From Methylocystaceae bacterium (GTDB lineage: Bacteria > Pseudomonadota > Alphaproteobacteria > Rhizobiales > Beijerinckiaceae), in assembly GCA_009773555.1 (NCBI GenBank), contig WSXZ01000022.1, positions 23,530 through 87,529 on the forward strand: a stretch of DNA of 64,000 nucleotides, written 5' to 3'. This document shows, piece after piece, positions 49,459-58,180 of this stretch. The position numbers were made by a program, and so were the translations under genes. Position 1 is the stretch's first letter, and each line of letters begins with the position of its first letter. The notes under the pieces were generated by a model that saw nothing but the letters and a program-made list of their open reading frames with translations, made no database searches and was not told the origin of the DNA.

Positions 49459-49903
49459 CTATTTTGCTTGGCCGCCTACGACACAAACAAAGCGGTCGTT
49501 GAGATTGACCTCGACTGATCCGTAGTCGCCCTCGAAGATCATGACGCCAGCAAGACGTATCACCTGGGAGCCCTCTGCATACATGACAAACTTGTTTTTC
49601 GCGAGCAGCGCTGCCGCGTTAAACGGCCGCGGTCCAATCTTGGATATTACATATGTCAGACAGACGCCGCCGGTCGTTGCAATATTCCTGTCCCTCAAAT
49701 CGTAATACATACGCAATATGTTCGATGTTCAACATGCGCGGCGCAGCATCTGGTGGTATCTTGTCGCCCAAGAGGCGCTCTATATCCCGAATTCTTCCTG
49801 GAGGCGGCGGCGCCGTAATTTCATGTGAACTCGAGAAGGCGTAAGCTCCCGTGGAGCACTCCAGCAGGGCAATTACGATTGGGATGATGCAGGACGTCCT
49901 CAC
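49459..49903 (-). pseudogene. Small secreted protein, apparently frameshifted
   Basis: The 5' part (from ATG 49903) has a signal peptide (IIPIVIALLECSTGAYAF) and reads IRDIERLLGDKIPPDAAPR then MLNIEHIA. At about 49710-49716 a second frame takes over smoothly with MYYDLRDRNIATTGG and VCLTYVISKIGP, ending at VCVVGGQAK. Both halves have balanced composition and no overlap in content, so I read them as one exported protein of about 145 residues broken by a shift of one base (or 2). Two overlapping real genes are a less likely alternative. No family is recognised. Confidence 0.5.
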
Positions 49904-50014
49904 AAGCCTATCCTCGCTGAATGGTCAGCTTTCGAAAACCTCAGCCTCGGCGCTTGCGCCGAGCCTGCCACCAGGGCCGGACGCATTTCGCAAACCCCGG
50001 TTCTAGAAAGAGCA

Positions 50015-50884
50015 ATGATGAGCGTCCTTGAGGTATGCTGCGTTTGTGGAGCTTCTTCGGCCTCTGATAGAGGCATCGAAACGGCTATGGCGCCGACGAA
50101 TGTCAGGTCCTTGGGCAAGGCCCTGTTTCGCGTGTGGCGTTGTTCGTCCTGCCGCTCCATCCATTCTGGCGATCAAGTAGATCTCGACAGCGCCTATCAA
50201 TCCTATCCATTTTACAAAATGAAGCTCGACTGGGTGCTGCGGCTGGCCTATCGGCGCCTCACGCGGCGGCTTACCGAAGCGGGTCTGAAACCAGGACAGC
50301 GGGTGCTCGATTACGGCTGCGGCAGCGGATCGCTCACACACTATCTTCGGGAAAGAGGTTACGACGCGGTCGGCTATGACGCCTTTTCGCCCCAATACAG
50401 TGATCCCGCGCCGCTTGCCGAGCGCTACGATCTCGTCATCTCGCAGGACGTGGTCGAGCATGTCGACGATCCGATCGACATGATTGCGCGCCTCGCAGCT
50501 CTTTGTCGTCCAGGCGGTCTGGTCGCCATCGGCACGCCGAACGCTGCCGCGATCGATCTCGACAAGATAGATCAATATGTTCACTCCCTGCACCAACCCT
50601 ATCATCGTCATATACTGGCGCTGCCGGCGTTGCAGGAAGCAGGCCAAAACATCGGCCTAAAGATCGAGCGCACCTATCTGACAGGATACATGAATTTGCC
50701 TGTAATGTCTCTGAAGTTTCTTCATTATTACATGGGATGTTTCGATGGGACGCTCGACGTGCTTTTCGAGCGGCCGCTGAACAGTGCGCGATTGTGGTTG
50801 AGCCCACAAACCGGTTTTTATTTGATCGCTGGGTATTGGCTCGACGACAGGACGGAAGTCTTCGTTATTTTCAGTAAGCGGTAG
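50015..50884 (+). CDS. Class I SAM-dependent methyltransferase with N-terminal zinc ribbon
   Basis: A 289-residue protein. A Cys4 zinc ribbon (CCVCGAS and CSSCRS) precedes the methyltransferase domain, in which VLDYGCGSGSLTHYLRERGYDAVGYD is SAM motif I/II and LVISQDVVEHVDDP, then LCRPGGLVAIGTPN, are motifs IV-VI. This layout is common among enzymes that modify sugars, lipids or polyketides in polysaccharide and O-antigen loci, but no such locus is visible here. Nothing adjacent suggests a substrate, and the surrounding DNA is less conserved. Confidence 0.82.
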   Translation: MMSVLEVCCVCGASSASDRGIETAMAPTNVRSLGKALFRVWRCSSCRSIHSGDQVDLDSAYQSYPFYKMKLDWVLRLAYRRLTRRLTEAGLKPGQRVLDYGCGSGSLTHYLRERGYDAVGYDAFSPQYSDPAPLAERYDLVISQDVVEHVDDPIDMIARLAALCRPGGLVAIGTPNAAAIDLDKIDQYVHSLHQPYHRHILALPALQEAGQNIGLKIERTYLTGYMNLPVMSLKFLHYYMGCFDGTLDVLFERPLNSARLWLSPQTGFYLIAGYWLDDRTEVFVIFSKR

Positions 50885-51059
50885 GCGCGGGCGCGGTGCG
50901 AGATCTCGCGGTTCGGGTAATCCCCTTGCGATGGCGGATCGACGTTGCCTCGCAGCCCTCGAGACCGTCGGTATTTTGAACCTTCATCGCGTCAATGAAG
51001 GAGGGATTATCGTGGTTTGCTCATCAGCAACGGCGCCGTCCAACGCACTCAATCTGCTG

Positions 51060-51144
51060 TGGTGCCCCTGGCCGGAGTCGAACCAGCACTCCTTGCGGAA
51101 CTCGATTTTGAGTCGAGCGCGTCTACCAATTCCGCCACAGGGGC
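51060..51144 (-). tRNA. tRNA-Leu (CAA anticodon)
   Basis: On the minus strand an 85-nt class II tRNA with encoded CCA: acceptor GCCCCTG/CAGGGGC, anticodon stem CTCGA/TCGAG with loop CTCAAAA (anticodon CAA), an extended variable arm, and T arm with TTCGACT. It reads the UUG leucine codon. Confidence 0.96.
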
Positions 51145-51275
51145 CCGGCCGGCGGGAAGCCAGCGAAGCGGCGCGGATATTAGCCGCGCCTCGGCGCCCG
51201 TCAACCCGGTAAACTTCTTTCTTCAACGCTTACGTGCTATGCGCGGGCAGCGCGCCGCGCCAACCCCGGAAACAG

Positions 51276-51818
51276 ATGAAAAAGCTCTACGACTGGACCA
51301 TGTCGCTCGCCGCGAGCCGGCATGCGCCCCTGGCGCTTGGCGCGATCGCTTTTGCGGAGAGTTCCTTCTTCCCGGTGCCGCCCGACGTGATCCTCGTGCC
51401 GATGACGCTCGCCGAGCCGAAGAAGGCCTGGTATTTCGCAGGAATCTGCACGATCGCCTCGGTCGCGGGCGGGGCGCTGGGCTACGCTTTCGGCGCGCTG
51501 TTCTACGATACGATCGGCCAGTGGCTGATCAATCTCTATGGCTACGGCGAGAAGATGGAGGCGCTGCGCGCCTTCTACGCGCAGTGGGGCGCGATCTTCA
51601 TTCTGGTCAAGGGCTTCACGCCCATTCCCTATAAGCTCGTGACCATCGTCTCCGGGCTTCTCGCCTATAATTTCCCGCTGTTCATCGTGCTGTCGATGGT
51701 GACGCGCGGCGCGCGGTTCTTCGTCCTGGCGGCGGCGATCAATCACTTCGGACTTTTCATCGCGTCGCTGGCGGTGATCGTCGTCGCCGGCTTCGCGCTC
51801 GCGGCGAAGATGTTTTGA
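51276..51818 (+). CDS. YqaA-family membrane protein (DedA/SNARE-associated type)
   Basis: A 180-residue membrane protein started at ATG 51276 (MKKLYDWTMSLAASRHAP). Family motifs are FAESSFFPVPPDVILVPM, GGALGYAFG and the re-entrant-like KGFTPIPYKLVTIVSGLL. DedA-superfamily proteins move or flip lipids and affect membrane potential; the specific role of YqaA is not known. It is closely followed by, and probably cotranscribed with, the dsbB-like gene. Confidence 0.9.
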   Translation: MKKLYDWTMSLAASRHAPLALGAIAFAESSFFPVPPDVILVPMTLAEPKKAWYFAGICTIASVAGGALGYAFGALFYDTIGQWLINLYGYGEKMEALRAFYAQWGAIFILVKGFTPIPYKLVTIVSGLLAYNFPLFIVLSMVTRGARFFVLAAAINHFGLFIASLAVIVVAGFALAAKMF

Positions 51819-51835
51819 GCGTGCGAGTCAGTCGA

Positions 51836-52375
51836 ATGGAGTGGCGCAGCGTCGTTCATTGCATCTTCGAGCCGCGCAACGCATCGCTCCTCATCCTCGC
51901 CGCCGCCGTGGCGGCGATCGGCGGGGCCTTCGCCTATGAGTCGTTCGGCTATCTGCCGTGCGAGCTCTGCTACAAGGAGCGCGTGCCCTATTACGCGGCG
52001 TTCGCGCTCGCGCCGCTCGCCGCCTTCGCCGCGCAAACGGGGAGGGGGGGAATGGCCCGCGCGGCCTTCCTGGCGATGGCGCTGCTTTTTGCCGGCAACG
52101 CCATCCTTTCGATCTATCATTCGGGCGTCGAGTGGAAGATTTTCGCCGGGCCGTCCGACTGTTCCGGGCCGCTGTCGACCGCGCCATCGGTCGCCGATTT
52201 CATGAAGCAACTTCAGTCGGTGAAGGTCGTGCGCTGCGACGAGCCGAACTTGTGGATTTTCGGCCTGACGCTCGCGAATTGGAACGTCGCGATCTCGGCG
52301 GCGCTGGCGGCGCTGGCGGGTTACGCTTACCGGTTTAACCGGCGCAAGTTCAACGCTATCTCTCCTTCGCCATGA
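51836..52375 (+). CDS. Disulfide bond formation protein, DsbB family
   Basis: A 179-residue four-helix membrane protein that passes electrons from periplasmic thiols to quinone. The first periplasmic loop has the catalytic CELC (GYLPCELCYKERVPYY) and the second has a Cys pair (SDCSGPLS and VVRCDEPN), as in DsbB-like proteins of alphaproteobacteria. ATG 51836 is taken; TTG 51815 and GTG 51821 are in-frame alternatives that would overlap or touch the yqaA-like stop. The 3' end overlaps the convergent brnA by 20 bp. Confidence 0.9.
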   Translation: MEWRSVVHCIFEPRNASLLILAAAVAAIGGAFAYESFGYLPCELCYKERVPYYAAFALAPLAAFAAQTGRGGMARAAFLAMALLFAGNAILSIYHSGVEWKIFAGPSDCSGPLSTAPSVADFMKQLQSVKVVRCDEPNLWIFGLTLANWNVAISAALAALAGYAYRFNRRKFNAISPSP

Positions 52376-52634
52376 CATGGCGCCGCAACACCTGGTTGAT
52401 TTCTGTCTGATAGCCTCTTCCCGCTGCATGGCGCTTGAACCAGTCCAAGACGTCCGCATCGATGCGAATACTCACCGGCTGTTTGACGGGCTTGTAGAAC
52501 GCGCCGCGACGAGCGAAAGCCCAGTTTTCGGCGGGCGCTTCAGGAATATCCTGCGTATCGATCTTGTCGTCAGACAAGGCGGCAAGCTTCTCAAGCTCGC
52601 AAAGCTCCTTGGGGCTAAACTCCTTCTTGCTCAT
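52356..52634 (-). CDS. brnA: BrnA-type antitoxin
   Basis: A 92-residue antitoxin. ATG 52634 has AGAAGG as ribosome site; an ATG at 52649 is in frame. The C-terminal half has KPVKQPVSIRIDADVLDWFK and GYQTEINQVLRRHV, the ribbon-helix-helix signature of BrnA, which binds the operator and neutralises BrnT. Its start overlaps the 3' end of the brnT frame, the usual brnTA gene order. Confidence 0.93.
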   Translation of the reverse strand: MSKKEFSPKELCELEKLAALSDDKIDTQDIPEAPAENWAFARRGAFYKPVKQPVSIRIDADVLDWFKRHAAGRGYQTEINQVLRRHVMAKER

Positions 52635-52899
52635 AGCGCCTTCTCTCATGAGGCGTCGCCTTTCGCGCGCCGATGATCCGCACGCGCTCGCCTTCGTTTG
52701 CGTGGGGGTAGCAATGCACGACGACTAAAAGCGCCACTCCGCCAACAACGCCGATCGCATGCCAACGTTCTTCGTCATCCTCAAAACGGTCCGGGAGGAT
52801 GACATGCAGGGGATCGTCCCAAACCCGTCGTGCAATTTCAAATGAAACGCCATGCTTGGAGACGTTTCGCCGCGCCTTGCTAGCGTCCCACTCGAATTC
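52615..52899 (-). pseudogene. brnT: BrnT-type toxin frame lacking a start codon
   Basis: The frame encodes a full-length BrnT ribonuclease toxin: FEWDASKARRNVSKHGVSFE at the N-terminus, then VWDDPLHVILPD, ERWHAIGVVGGVALLVVV and RVRIIGARKATPHERRRYE at the C-terminus. Immediately before FEWD, at 52900-52902, is an in-frame TAG, and no ATG, GTG or TTG occurs in frame among the next 12 codons. The toxin therefore cannot start normally, through a small indel in the first codons or a sequence error. The rest shows no decay. Confidence 0.8.
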
Positions 52900-52905
52900 C
52901 TATTC

Positions 52906-52913
52906 GTATATAC
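52906..52913. promoter_or_regulatory. Candidate brnTA operator/promoter palindrome
   Basis: The palindrome GTATATAC lies within TATTGTATATACGAATA on the minus strand, just upstream of brnT. AT-rich palindromes at this position are autoregulated by BrnA in known modules. The surrounding 30 bp are much more AT-rich than the window. Confidence 0.45.
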
Positions 52914-52947
52914 AATAACGTAAATGGGATAACAAGCGCGGCAGCAC

Positions 52948-54129
52948 TCACCCCGCCGCCATCCGGGCGCTCGCCCTGAGCTTTTCCGTCTCACTCTTCA
53001 GCTGTCCGCAGGCCGCGAAAATGTCGCGGCCGCGCGGCGTGCGCACCGGGCTGGCGTAGCCGGCGTTGAAGACGATGTCCGAGAAGCGCTCGATCGTCTC
53101 CCAGTCCGAACATTCGTAGGGCGCGCCCGGCCAGGGATTGAAGGGGATCAGATTGATCTTGGCCGGCAGGCCTTTCAGGAGTCGCACCAGCTCCCGGGCG
53201 TCAGCGGGCGAGTCGTTCACGCCCTTTAACATCACGTATTCGAAGGTGATGCGCCTTGCGTTCGACGCGCCGGGATAGTCGCGGCAGGCCTTCAGCAGCT
53301 CTTTGATCGGATATTTTTTGTTGAGCGGCACAAGCTCGTTGCGAAGTTCGTCGCGCACCGCGTGCAGCGAAATCGCCAGCGCCGGCCCGCATTCGGCGCC
53401 TAAGCGTTCGAACTGCGGCACGACGCCGGAGGTCGAGACGGTGATGCGCCGCTTCGACAGCGCCAGCCCGTCGCCGTCGGCCATGATTTCGATCGCCGCC
53501 ATCACATTGTTGAGATTATAGAGCGGCTCGCCCATGCCCATGAAGACGATGTTGGAAACGGCGCGCACGCCTTCGCCTGCCGGCACCAACCCGTCGGTCG
53601 GTCGGTCGCGATCGGGAAAATCGCCGAGCCGCTGCCGGGCGACGAGCAATTGCCCGACGATCTCGGCGGTCGTCAGATTGCGCACGAGCCGCTGCGTGCC
53701 CGTGTGGCAGAAGCTGCAATTTAACGTGCAACCCACCTGCGAGGAGACGCAAAGCGTTCCGCGGTCGCTTTCCGGGATGTAGACGCACTCGACTTCGGCG
53801 CCCTTGTCGAAGGCGTCGACCGGCCGCAGCCGCAGTAGCCACTTGCGCGTGCCGTCGACCGAAATCTGCTCCTCGACGATCTCTGGAAGGCGCAGGTCGA
53901 AGGCGTCGGCGAGCTGCGACCGCATCGCCTTGGAGACATTCAGCATCTCGCCAAAGTCGCGCGCGCCGCGGAAATAGATCCAGTGCCAGAGCTGCGACAC
54001 GCGCATGCGGTTCTCGCGCTCCGGCAGGGCGAGCGCCCGCAACGCGTCGGCGATCTCGGCGCGGGTCATCCCGGAGAGCGAAGGCTTAAGCGTCATCGTG
54101 GGCGCAGCGGAAAGATCGGATAGGGTCAT
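52948..54129 (-). CDS. rlmN: Dual-specificity 23S rRNA/tRNA methyltransferase RlmN
   Basis: A 393-residue radical-SAM enzyme that methylates C2 of A2503 in 23S rRNA and A37 in some tRNAs. The cluster motif is [11 protein letters not shown] (about residue 134), followed by [13 protein letters not shown] and the C-terminal [14 protein letters not shown], whose Cys is the second catalytic cysteine. The N-terminal domain has [14 protein letters not shown]. Length is normal. Confidence 0.97.
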   Translation of the reverse strand: MTLSDLSAAPTMTLKPSLSGMTRAEIADALRALALPERENRMRVSQLWHWIYFRGARDFGEMLNVSKAMRSQLADAFDLRLPEIVEEQISVDGTRKWLLRLRPVDAFDKGAEVECVYIPESDRGTLCVSSQVGCTLNCSFCHTGTQRLVRNLTTAEIVGQLLVARQRLGDFPDRDRPTDGLVPAGEGVRAVSNIVFMGMGEPLYNLNNVMAAIEIMADGDGLALSKRRITVSTSGVVPQFERLGAECGPALAISLHAVRDELRNELVPLNKKYPIKELLKACRDYPGASNARRITFEYVMLKGVNDSPADARELVRLLKGLPAKINLIPFNPWPGAPYECSDWETIERFSDIVFNAGYASPVRTPRGRDIFAACGQLKSETEKLRASARMAAG

Positions 54130-54270
54130 GAAGTCCTCGGAATTGCGCCTCTTATATCATGCCTTCGCGCAATTTTTATCAGAGGCGGCGCTCGACGTCG
54201 TCATTTAAGGGCGTCGTCGTTCCTTGATTGCGTTCTGCAAAACCGATAAACGCTGCGCGCTCACGCCGTG

Positions 54271-55854
54271 ATGGCTGATGGAGCGACCTCCTTGCACAGC
54301 GCCGCACCTAACGCATCGAATCCTGCGCTCAAGGCGACGCGCCGGGAGTGGATCGGGCTCGCCGTCCTCGCTCTGCCATGCCTGGTCTATGCGATGGACT
54401 TCACGGTGCTCAATCTCGCCATTCCGGCGCTGACGGCGGAGCTGCGGCCGAGCGCGTCGCAACTGCTGTGGATCATCGACATCTACGGCTTCATGGTCGC
54501 CGGCTTCCTGATGATCATGGGCGGGCTCGGCGATCGCATCGGCCGGCGCAAGGTGCTGCTGCTGGGCGCTGCGGCGTTCGGCGCCGTATCGATCTTGGCG
54601 GCATTCTCGAAATCGGCGCAGACGCTGATTTTTGCGCGCGCCGCGCTCGGCATTGCGGGAGCGACCCTCGCGCCGTCGACGCTTTCGCTGCTCGCCAACA
54701 TGTTCCGCGATCCGTCGGAACGGACATTTGCGGTCAGCATGTGGATTTCGAGCTTCTCCGCCGGCGCCATTATCGGGCCGCTCGTCGGCGGCGCGCTCAT
54801 TCAATCTTTCGGTTGGGGCTCGGTCTTTCTCGCGGGCGTCCCGGTGATGGTCCTACTGCTTGTTCTGGGGCCGGTGCTTTTGCCGGAATATCGCGATCCG
54901 GACGCCGGCCGGCTGGATCTCGCCAGCGCGCTTCTGTCGCTCGCGGCGGTGCTGTCCTTCATTTACGGATTGAAGCGCGCCGCCGAGGCGGGGTTCGGCG
55001 TCGACTCGATCGGTCCGATGGCGGCAGGCGTCGCGCTCGCGCTCCTGTTCCTGCGCCGACAGGCGCGGCTCGAAGATCCATTGATCGATCTCGCGCTGTT
55101 TCGCTCGCGGTCGCTGAACACGGCGCTTTGCATCAACATGCTCGGCGTCTTCTTCATGTTCGGGTCGTTCATTCTGCTCGCACAGTATTATCAGCTCGTT
55201 GCCGGTTTGACGCCGCTCGATGCGGGTCTGTGGTCGACGCCGTCGGCGATCGTCTTCATGATCGGCTCCTTCGCCACGCCCGCGCTCGCGCGCCGCATCA
55301 CGCCCGTCAATCTTCTCGCCGGCGGCCTCATCGTCGCTGCGGCTGGGTTTGTCGGCCTCGCGCTGGCCGACGGATTCTACGGCGTGCTTTTGTCGTCTCT
55401 GCTTCTCGCCGGCTTCACGCCGGTAATCGCGCTGACGACGGAAATCATCGTCACATCGGCGCCTCCCGAGCGTGCGGGCGCGGCGTCAGCCTTGTCGGAA
55501 ACGGCGATTGAACTTGGCGGCGCGCTCGGCATCGCCGCGCTCGGCAGTCTCGGCACGCTGATCTATCGAGCGAAAATGGCCCACTTCGTCGCGGGGCTTT
55601 CGGCGGACGTCGCGCGGGCGGCTGGCGCGACCCTCGGCGGCGCGGCGGATGCGGTCAAATTCTTGCCCCCGGAACAGGCTGAGCGGGCGCTCTCCGCCGC
55701 GCGCGACGCCTTCTGCGCCGGTTTTCAGGCGATCGCCTGGTTGAGCGCCTTGGGGCTTGTCGGCGCCGCGTTCGCGACGAAGATTGCGCTCAAGCAAGCG
55801 CGTCCTCCGTCGGCGGAAGGCGCAGCCGAAAAGCCGAGTTCGGCCCCAGCGTAG
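54271..55854 (+). CDS. MFS transporter, DHA2 (14-helix) drug exporter family
   Basis: A 527-residue proton-driven exporter with 14 predicted helices. Motif C-like MDFTVLNLAIPALTAELRPS is in helix 1, LWIIDIYGFMVAGFLMIMGGLGDRIGRR gives helix 2 and motif A, and SISTLSLLANMF-like and APPERAGAASALSETAIELGGALG lie in later helices. This is the EmrB/QacA (SmvA-like) group, exporting cationic or lipophilic drugs. ATG 54271 follows an in-frame GTG at 54268. No regulator is adjacent; rlmN is divergent. Confidence 0.9.
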   Translation: MADGATSLHSAAPNASNPALKATRREWIGLAVLALPCLVYAMDFTVLNLAIPALTAELRPSASQLLWIIDIYGFMVAGFLMIMGGLGDRIGRRKVLLLGAAAFGAVSILAAFSKSAQTLIFARAALGIAGATLAPSTLSLLANMFRDPSERTFAVSMWISSFSAGAIIGPLVGGALIQSFGWGSVFLAGVPVMVLLLVLGPVLLPEYRDPDAGRLDLASALLSLAAVLSFIYGLKRAAEAGFGVDSIGPMAAGVALALLFLRRQARLEDPLIDLALFRSRSLNTALCINMLGVFFMFGSFILLAQYYQLVAGLTPLDAGLWSTPSAIVFMIGSFATPALARRITPVNLLAGGLIVAAAGFVGLALADGFYGVLLSSLLLAGFTPVIALTTEIIVTSAPPERAGAASALSETAIELGGALGIAALGSLGTLIYRAKMAHFVAGLSADVARAAGATLGGAADAVKFLPPEQAERALSAARDAFCAGFQAIAWLSALGLVGAAFATKIALKQARPPSAEGAAEKPSSAPA

Positions 55855-55905
55855 GGCGTCGCCCGTCGGGGCTCCGTATCCAGGTTAACAAGGCGTCATC
55901 TCACC

Positions 55906-56043
55906 GCGTCATGGCCGCGCTTGTCGCGGCCATCCACGCGATGACAAGAGGCAAGTCAGGACATGAGCCGAACATGCCGTGTCTGATGATGCGTTTCGCG
56001 ATGTCCCGGCGTGGATGCCCGCGACAAGCGCGGGCATGACGGC
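55906..56043. repeat. Dispersed palindromic repeat, copy 1
   Basis: Two ~35-nt arms in inverted orientation (GCGTCATGGCCGCGCTTGTC... at the left, ...GACAAGCGCGGGCATGACGG at the right) flank about 70 nt. Each arm is itself a palindrome (GGCCGCG..CGCGGCC). A second copy with the same arm consensus is at 63471-63633. The pattern fits a REP/MITE-like intergenic element. It fills most of the 311-bp gene-free gap before 56166. Confidence 0.8.
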
Positions 56044-56165
56044 GGAAAGTGAGCTGAATTTAACCTGAGTTCGAAGGCCTGCGTCGCCGGTCATGCGCTT
56101 GTCACGGCGCGCGTCGAGCTTTAGCCTCCAGCGCATTCTGTAGTTTTTTGCGCTTGGGGGATTTC

Positions 56166-57251
56166 ATGAGACTCGCCTCATACAACGTTGAGAATCTTTT
56201 CGACCGCGCACGCGCGATGAATTTCAAAAGCATTGCACAAGGCAAACCTATTCTCGAACGCTTCGCGGAGTTGAATGCGCTGCTGGCGCAGCCTTCCTAC
56301 AGCGCCGCCGACAAGACGCGCATGGCGAAACTTGTCATTGAACTTGATTTGGAAAAATCCGACGTCGGCGATTTCGTCATTCTGCGGCGTAATAGGGGCG
56401 GACTGATCAAACGCCCCAAGTCGGGCGGCGTTCAGATTGTCGCGAGCGGGCGCACCGACTGGGTCGGCTCGCTGGAGTTGCGCGACGAGCCCGTCGACGA
56501 ACAGGCGATGCGGAATACGGCGCGGGTGATGAGAGATGTCGAGGCGGACGTTCTCGGCCTGCGGGATTTCAACGCGGACGTCGTCGCTGCGCTCGGCGGC
56601 GAGGCATTCCGGCACGCGATGGTGATCGACGGCAACGACACGCGCGGCATCGACGTCGGCCTGTTGACCCGGCAGGGGTTTCCCATCGGCGTGCTGCGCA
56701 GCCATGTCGACGAAATGCTGGACGAGCGCAATCCGATCTTTTCGCGCGACTGCGCCGAGTTCGAGGTGTCGTCGCCGTCCGGCGCGCGCCTGCTGGTGAT
56801 GCTCAATCACTTCAAGAGCAAGGGTTTCGGTTCGCAGCAATCGTCCAACGCCAAACGGCGCGCGCAGGCGAAACGCGTCGCTGAAATCTACGAGGAACGC
56901 GTTGCCATGGGGATCAAGAACATCGTCGTGATGGGCGACTTCAACGACACGCCGGACAGCGAACCTTTGAGTCCTCTCGTCGAAGGGACGGATCTGAAGG
57001 ATATCTTTTTGCATCCGACATTCGACGACGGCGGTTTCCCAGGCACTTACGGCAGTTGCGCCGCGGGCAATAAGATCGACTTCATTCTGCTGTCGCCGGC
57101 GCTGTTCGACAGAGTGACGAGCGGCGGCGTGTTTCGCAAAGGCATGTGGCCCGGCGCGCGCGCCAAACGCTGGGAGGCCTATCCCGAAGTCGCCCGAAAG
57201 GAAGACGCAGCGTCGGATCATGCGGCAATATGGGTGGACATCGACCTTTAA
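56166..57251 (+). CDS. Endonuclease/exonuclease/phosphatase (EEP) family protein
   Basis: A 361-residue EEP-fold protein started at ATG 56166 behind GGGGG. Motifs are MRLASYNVENLFDRA, LVMLNHFKSKGFG, VMGDFNDTPDSEPL, NKIDFILLSP and the terminal SDHAAIWVDIDL. The usual metal-binding Glu segment (LQEV) reads VLGLRDFN, so an Asp replaces the Glu with a changed neighbour. The enzyme could cleave nucleic acid or phosphoesters. No signal peptide is evident. The 3' end overlaps the convergent DUF72 gene by 4 bp. Confidence 0.85.
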   Translation: MRLASYNVENLFDRARAMNFKSIAQGKPILERFAELNALLAQPSYSAADKTRMAKLVIELDLEKSDVGDFVILRRNRGGLIKRPKSGGVQIVASGRTDWVGSLELRDEPVDEQAMRNTARVMRDVEADVLGLRDFNADVVAALGGEAFRHAMVIDGNDTRGIDVGLLTRQGFPIGVLRSHVDEMLDERNPIFSRDCAEFEVSSPSGARLLVMLNHFKSKGFGSQQSSNAKRRAQAKRVAEIYEERVAMGIKNIVVMGDFNDTPDSEPLSPLVEGTDLKDIFLHPTFDDGGFPGTYGSCAAGNKIDFILLSPALFDRVTSGGVFRKGMWPGARAKRWEAYPEVARKEDAASDHAAIWVDIDL

Positions 57252-58019
57252 CGCGCCATTCGCTCGATCAGCGCCATGGCGGCGGCCGGATTGCGTTCCT
57301 TTGCGCCGCTGATGACGTAGAGGAACACGTCTCGCGGCGTCGCCGCCTTCTGTTGTGTTTCCGCAAAATAGTCGAGCCCGCCCGGCGCAGCGCCACTCGC
57401 CCATTGTCGCGCACGCTGCGTCCAGTGCTCGAGCGCGTTATCATCATAGCCGAGTGGAGCATCGGGTCGCGTGCCCATGATGCGCGCATAGACGAAGGGC
57501 GCCGTCAGATCGGCGATAAGCGGATATTTTGAATCGCCAGCGACGACGATGGCGACGCCATGCTGGCGCGCCCGGCTCAATCGCGTGCATCAGCGCTCGG
57601 CCGTCGATGTTCTTCGGCAGCAGGGAAAGAAAGGCGTCGAAGAACCCCGCGTCGAATTTCTTGTTGGGCAGGAACTGCCACAGGATGGGTCCGAGTTTGT
57701 CCCCAAGCTCCATCACGCCGCTTGCGAAAAAGCGGTCGATCGACTCTCCCGCTTCTCGTGGCGTCTTGCGCATCACCGCGAAACGCGGCGCCTTGACGCT
57801 GAAGATGAATCCTTCGGGCGTTTCGTCGCGCCATTTGGCGAAGCTCGCGGCGCTCTGCGTGCGATAATAGGTGCCGTTGATTTCAATGGAGGCGAGCTTG
57901 CGGCTCGCATATTCGAGCTCGCGCTTATGCGCGAGGTCAGCGGGATAAAAGGATTCGCGCCAGGGGGCGTAATTCCAGCCGCCGACGCCGACATAGACGC
58001 GTCCGGTCTTTCGACTCAT
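57248..58019 (-). pseudogene. DUF72 family protein, interrupted by frameshift with missing residues
   Basis: The 5' frame, from ATG 58019 (MSRKTGRVYVGVGGWNYAPW), matches DUF72 up to NIDGRALMHAIE, including LASIEINGTYYR and ILWQFLP. The 3' frame resumes at ARQHGVAIVVAGD and DLTAPFVYARIMGTR, ending at 57248. Family members have about 15 residues (VRHxSF...) between these segments; they are missing and the frame changes near 57575. Both halves are otherwise well preserved. DUF72 is a TIM-barrel-like family (YecE) of unknown role. Confidence 0.82.
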
Positions 58020-58180
58020 TTGCGTTCCAGCGTAGTATGGACTGGCGAGGGCTTGAGACTTACCTCCGCCGCGCCATCTTAGCGGCGTCGTCGATAACAT
58101 ATTTGTCTTCGTCGCCGGCTGTCGATGGTTGAAGCTGCGGCTTCTCGTATTTACCGGGGTTCGTTTGGGGAGAAGGCGAC

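Noticed and set aside
49282..49518. 78-codon plus-strand frame
   Set aside because: It overlaps the secreted-protein frame on the opposite strand, lacks a ribosome site and shows no recognisable features.
51017..51212. Plus-strand frames over 51060-51144 reading PLAGVEPALLAELDFESS
   Set aside because: They are translations of the antisense of tRNA-Leu.
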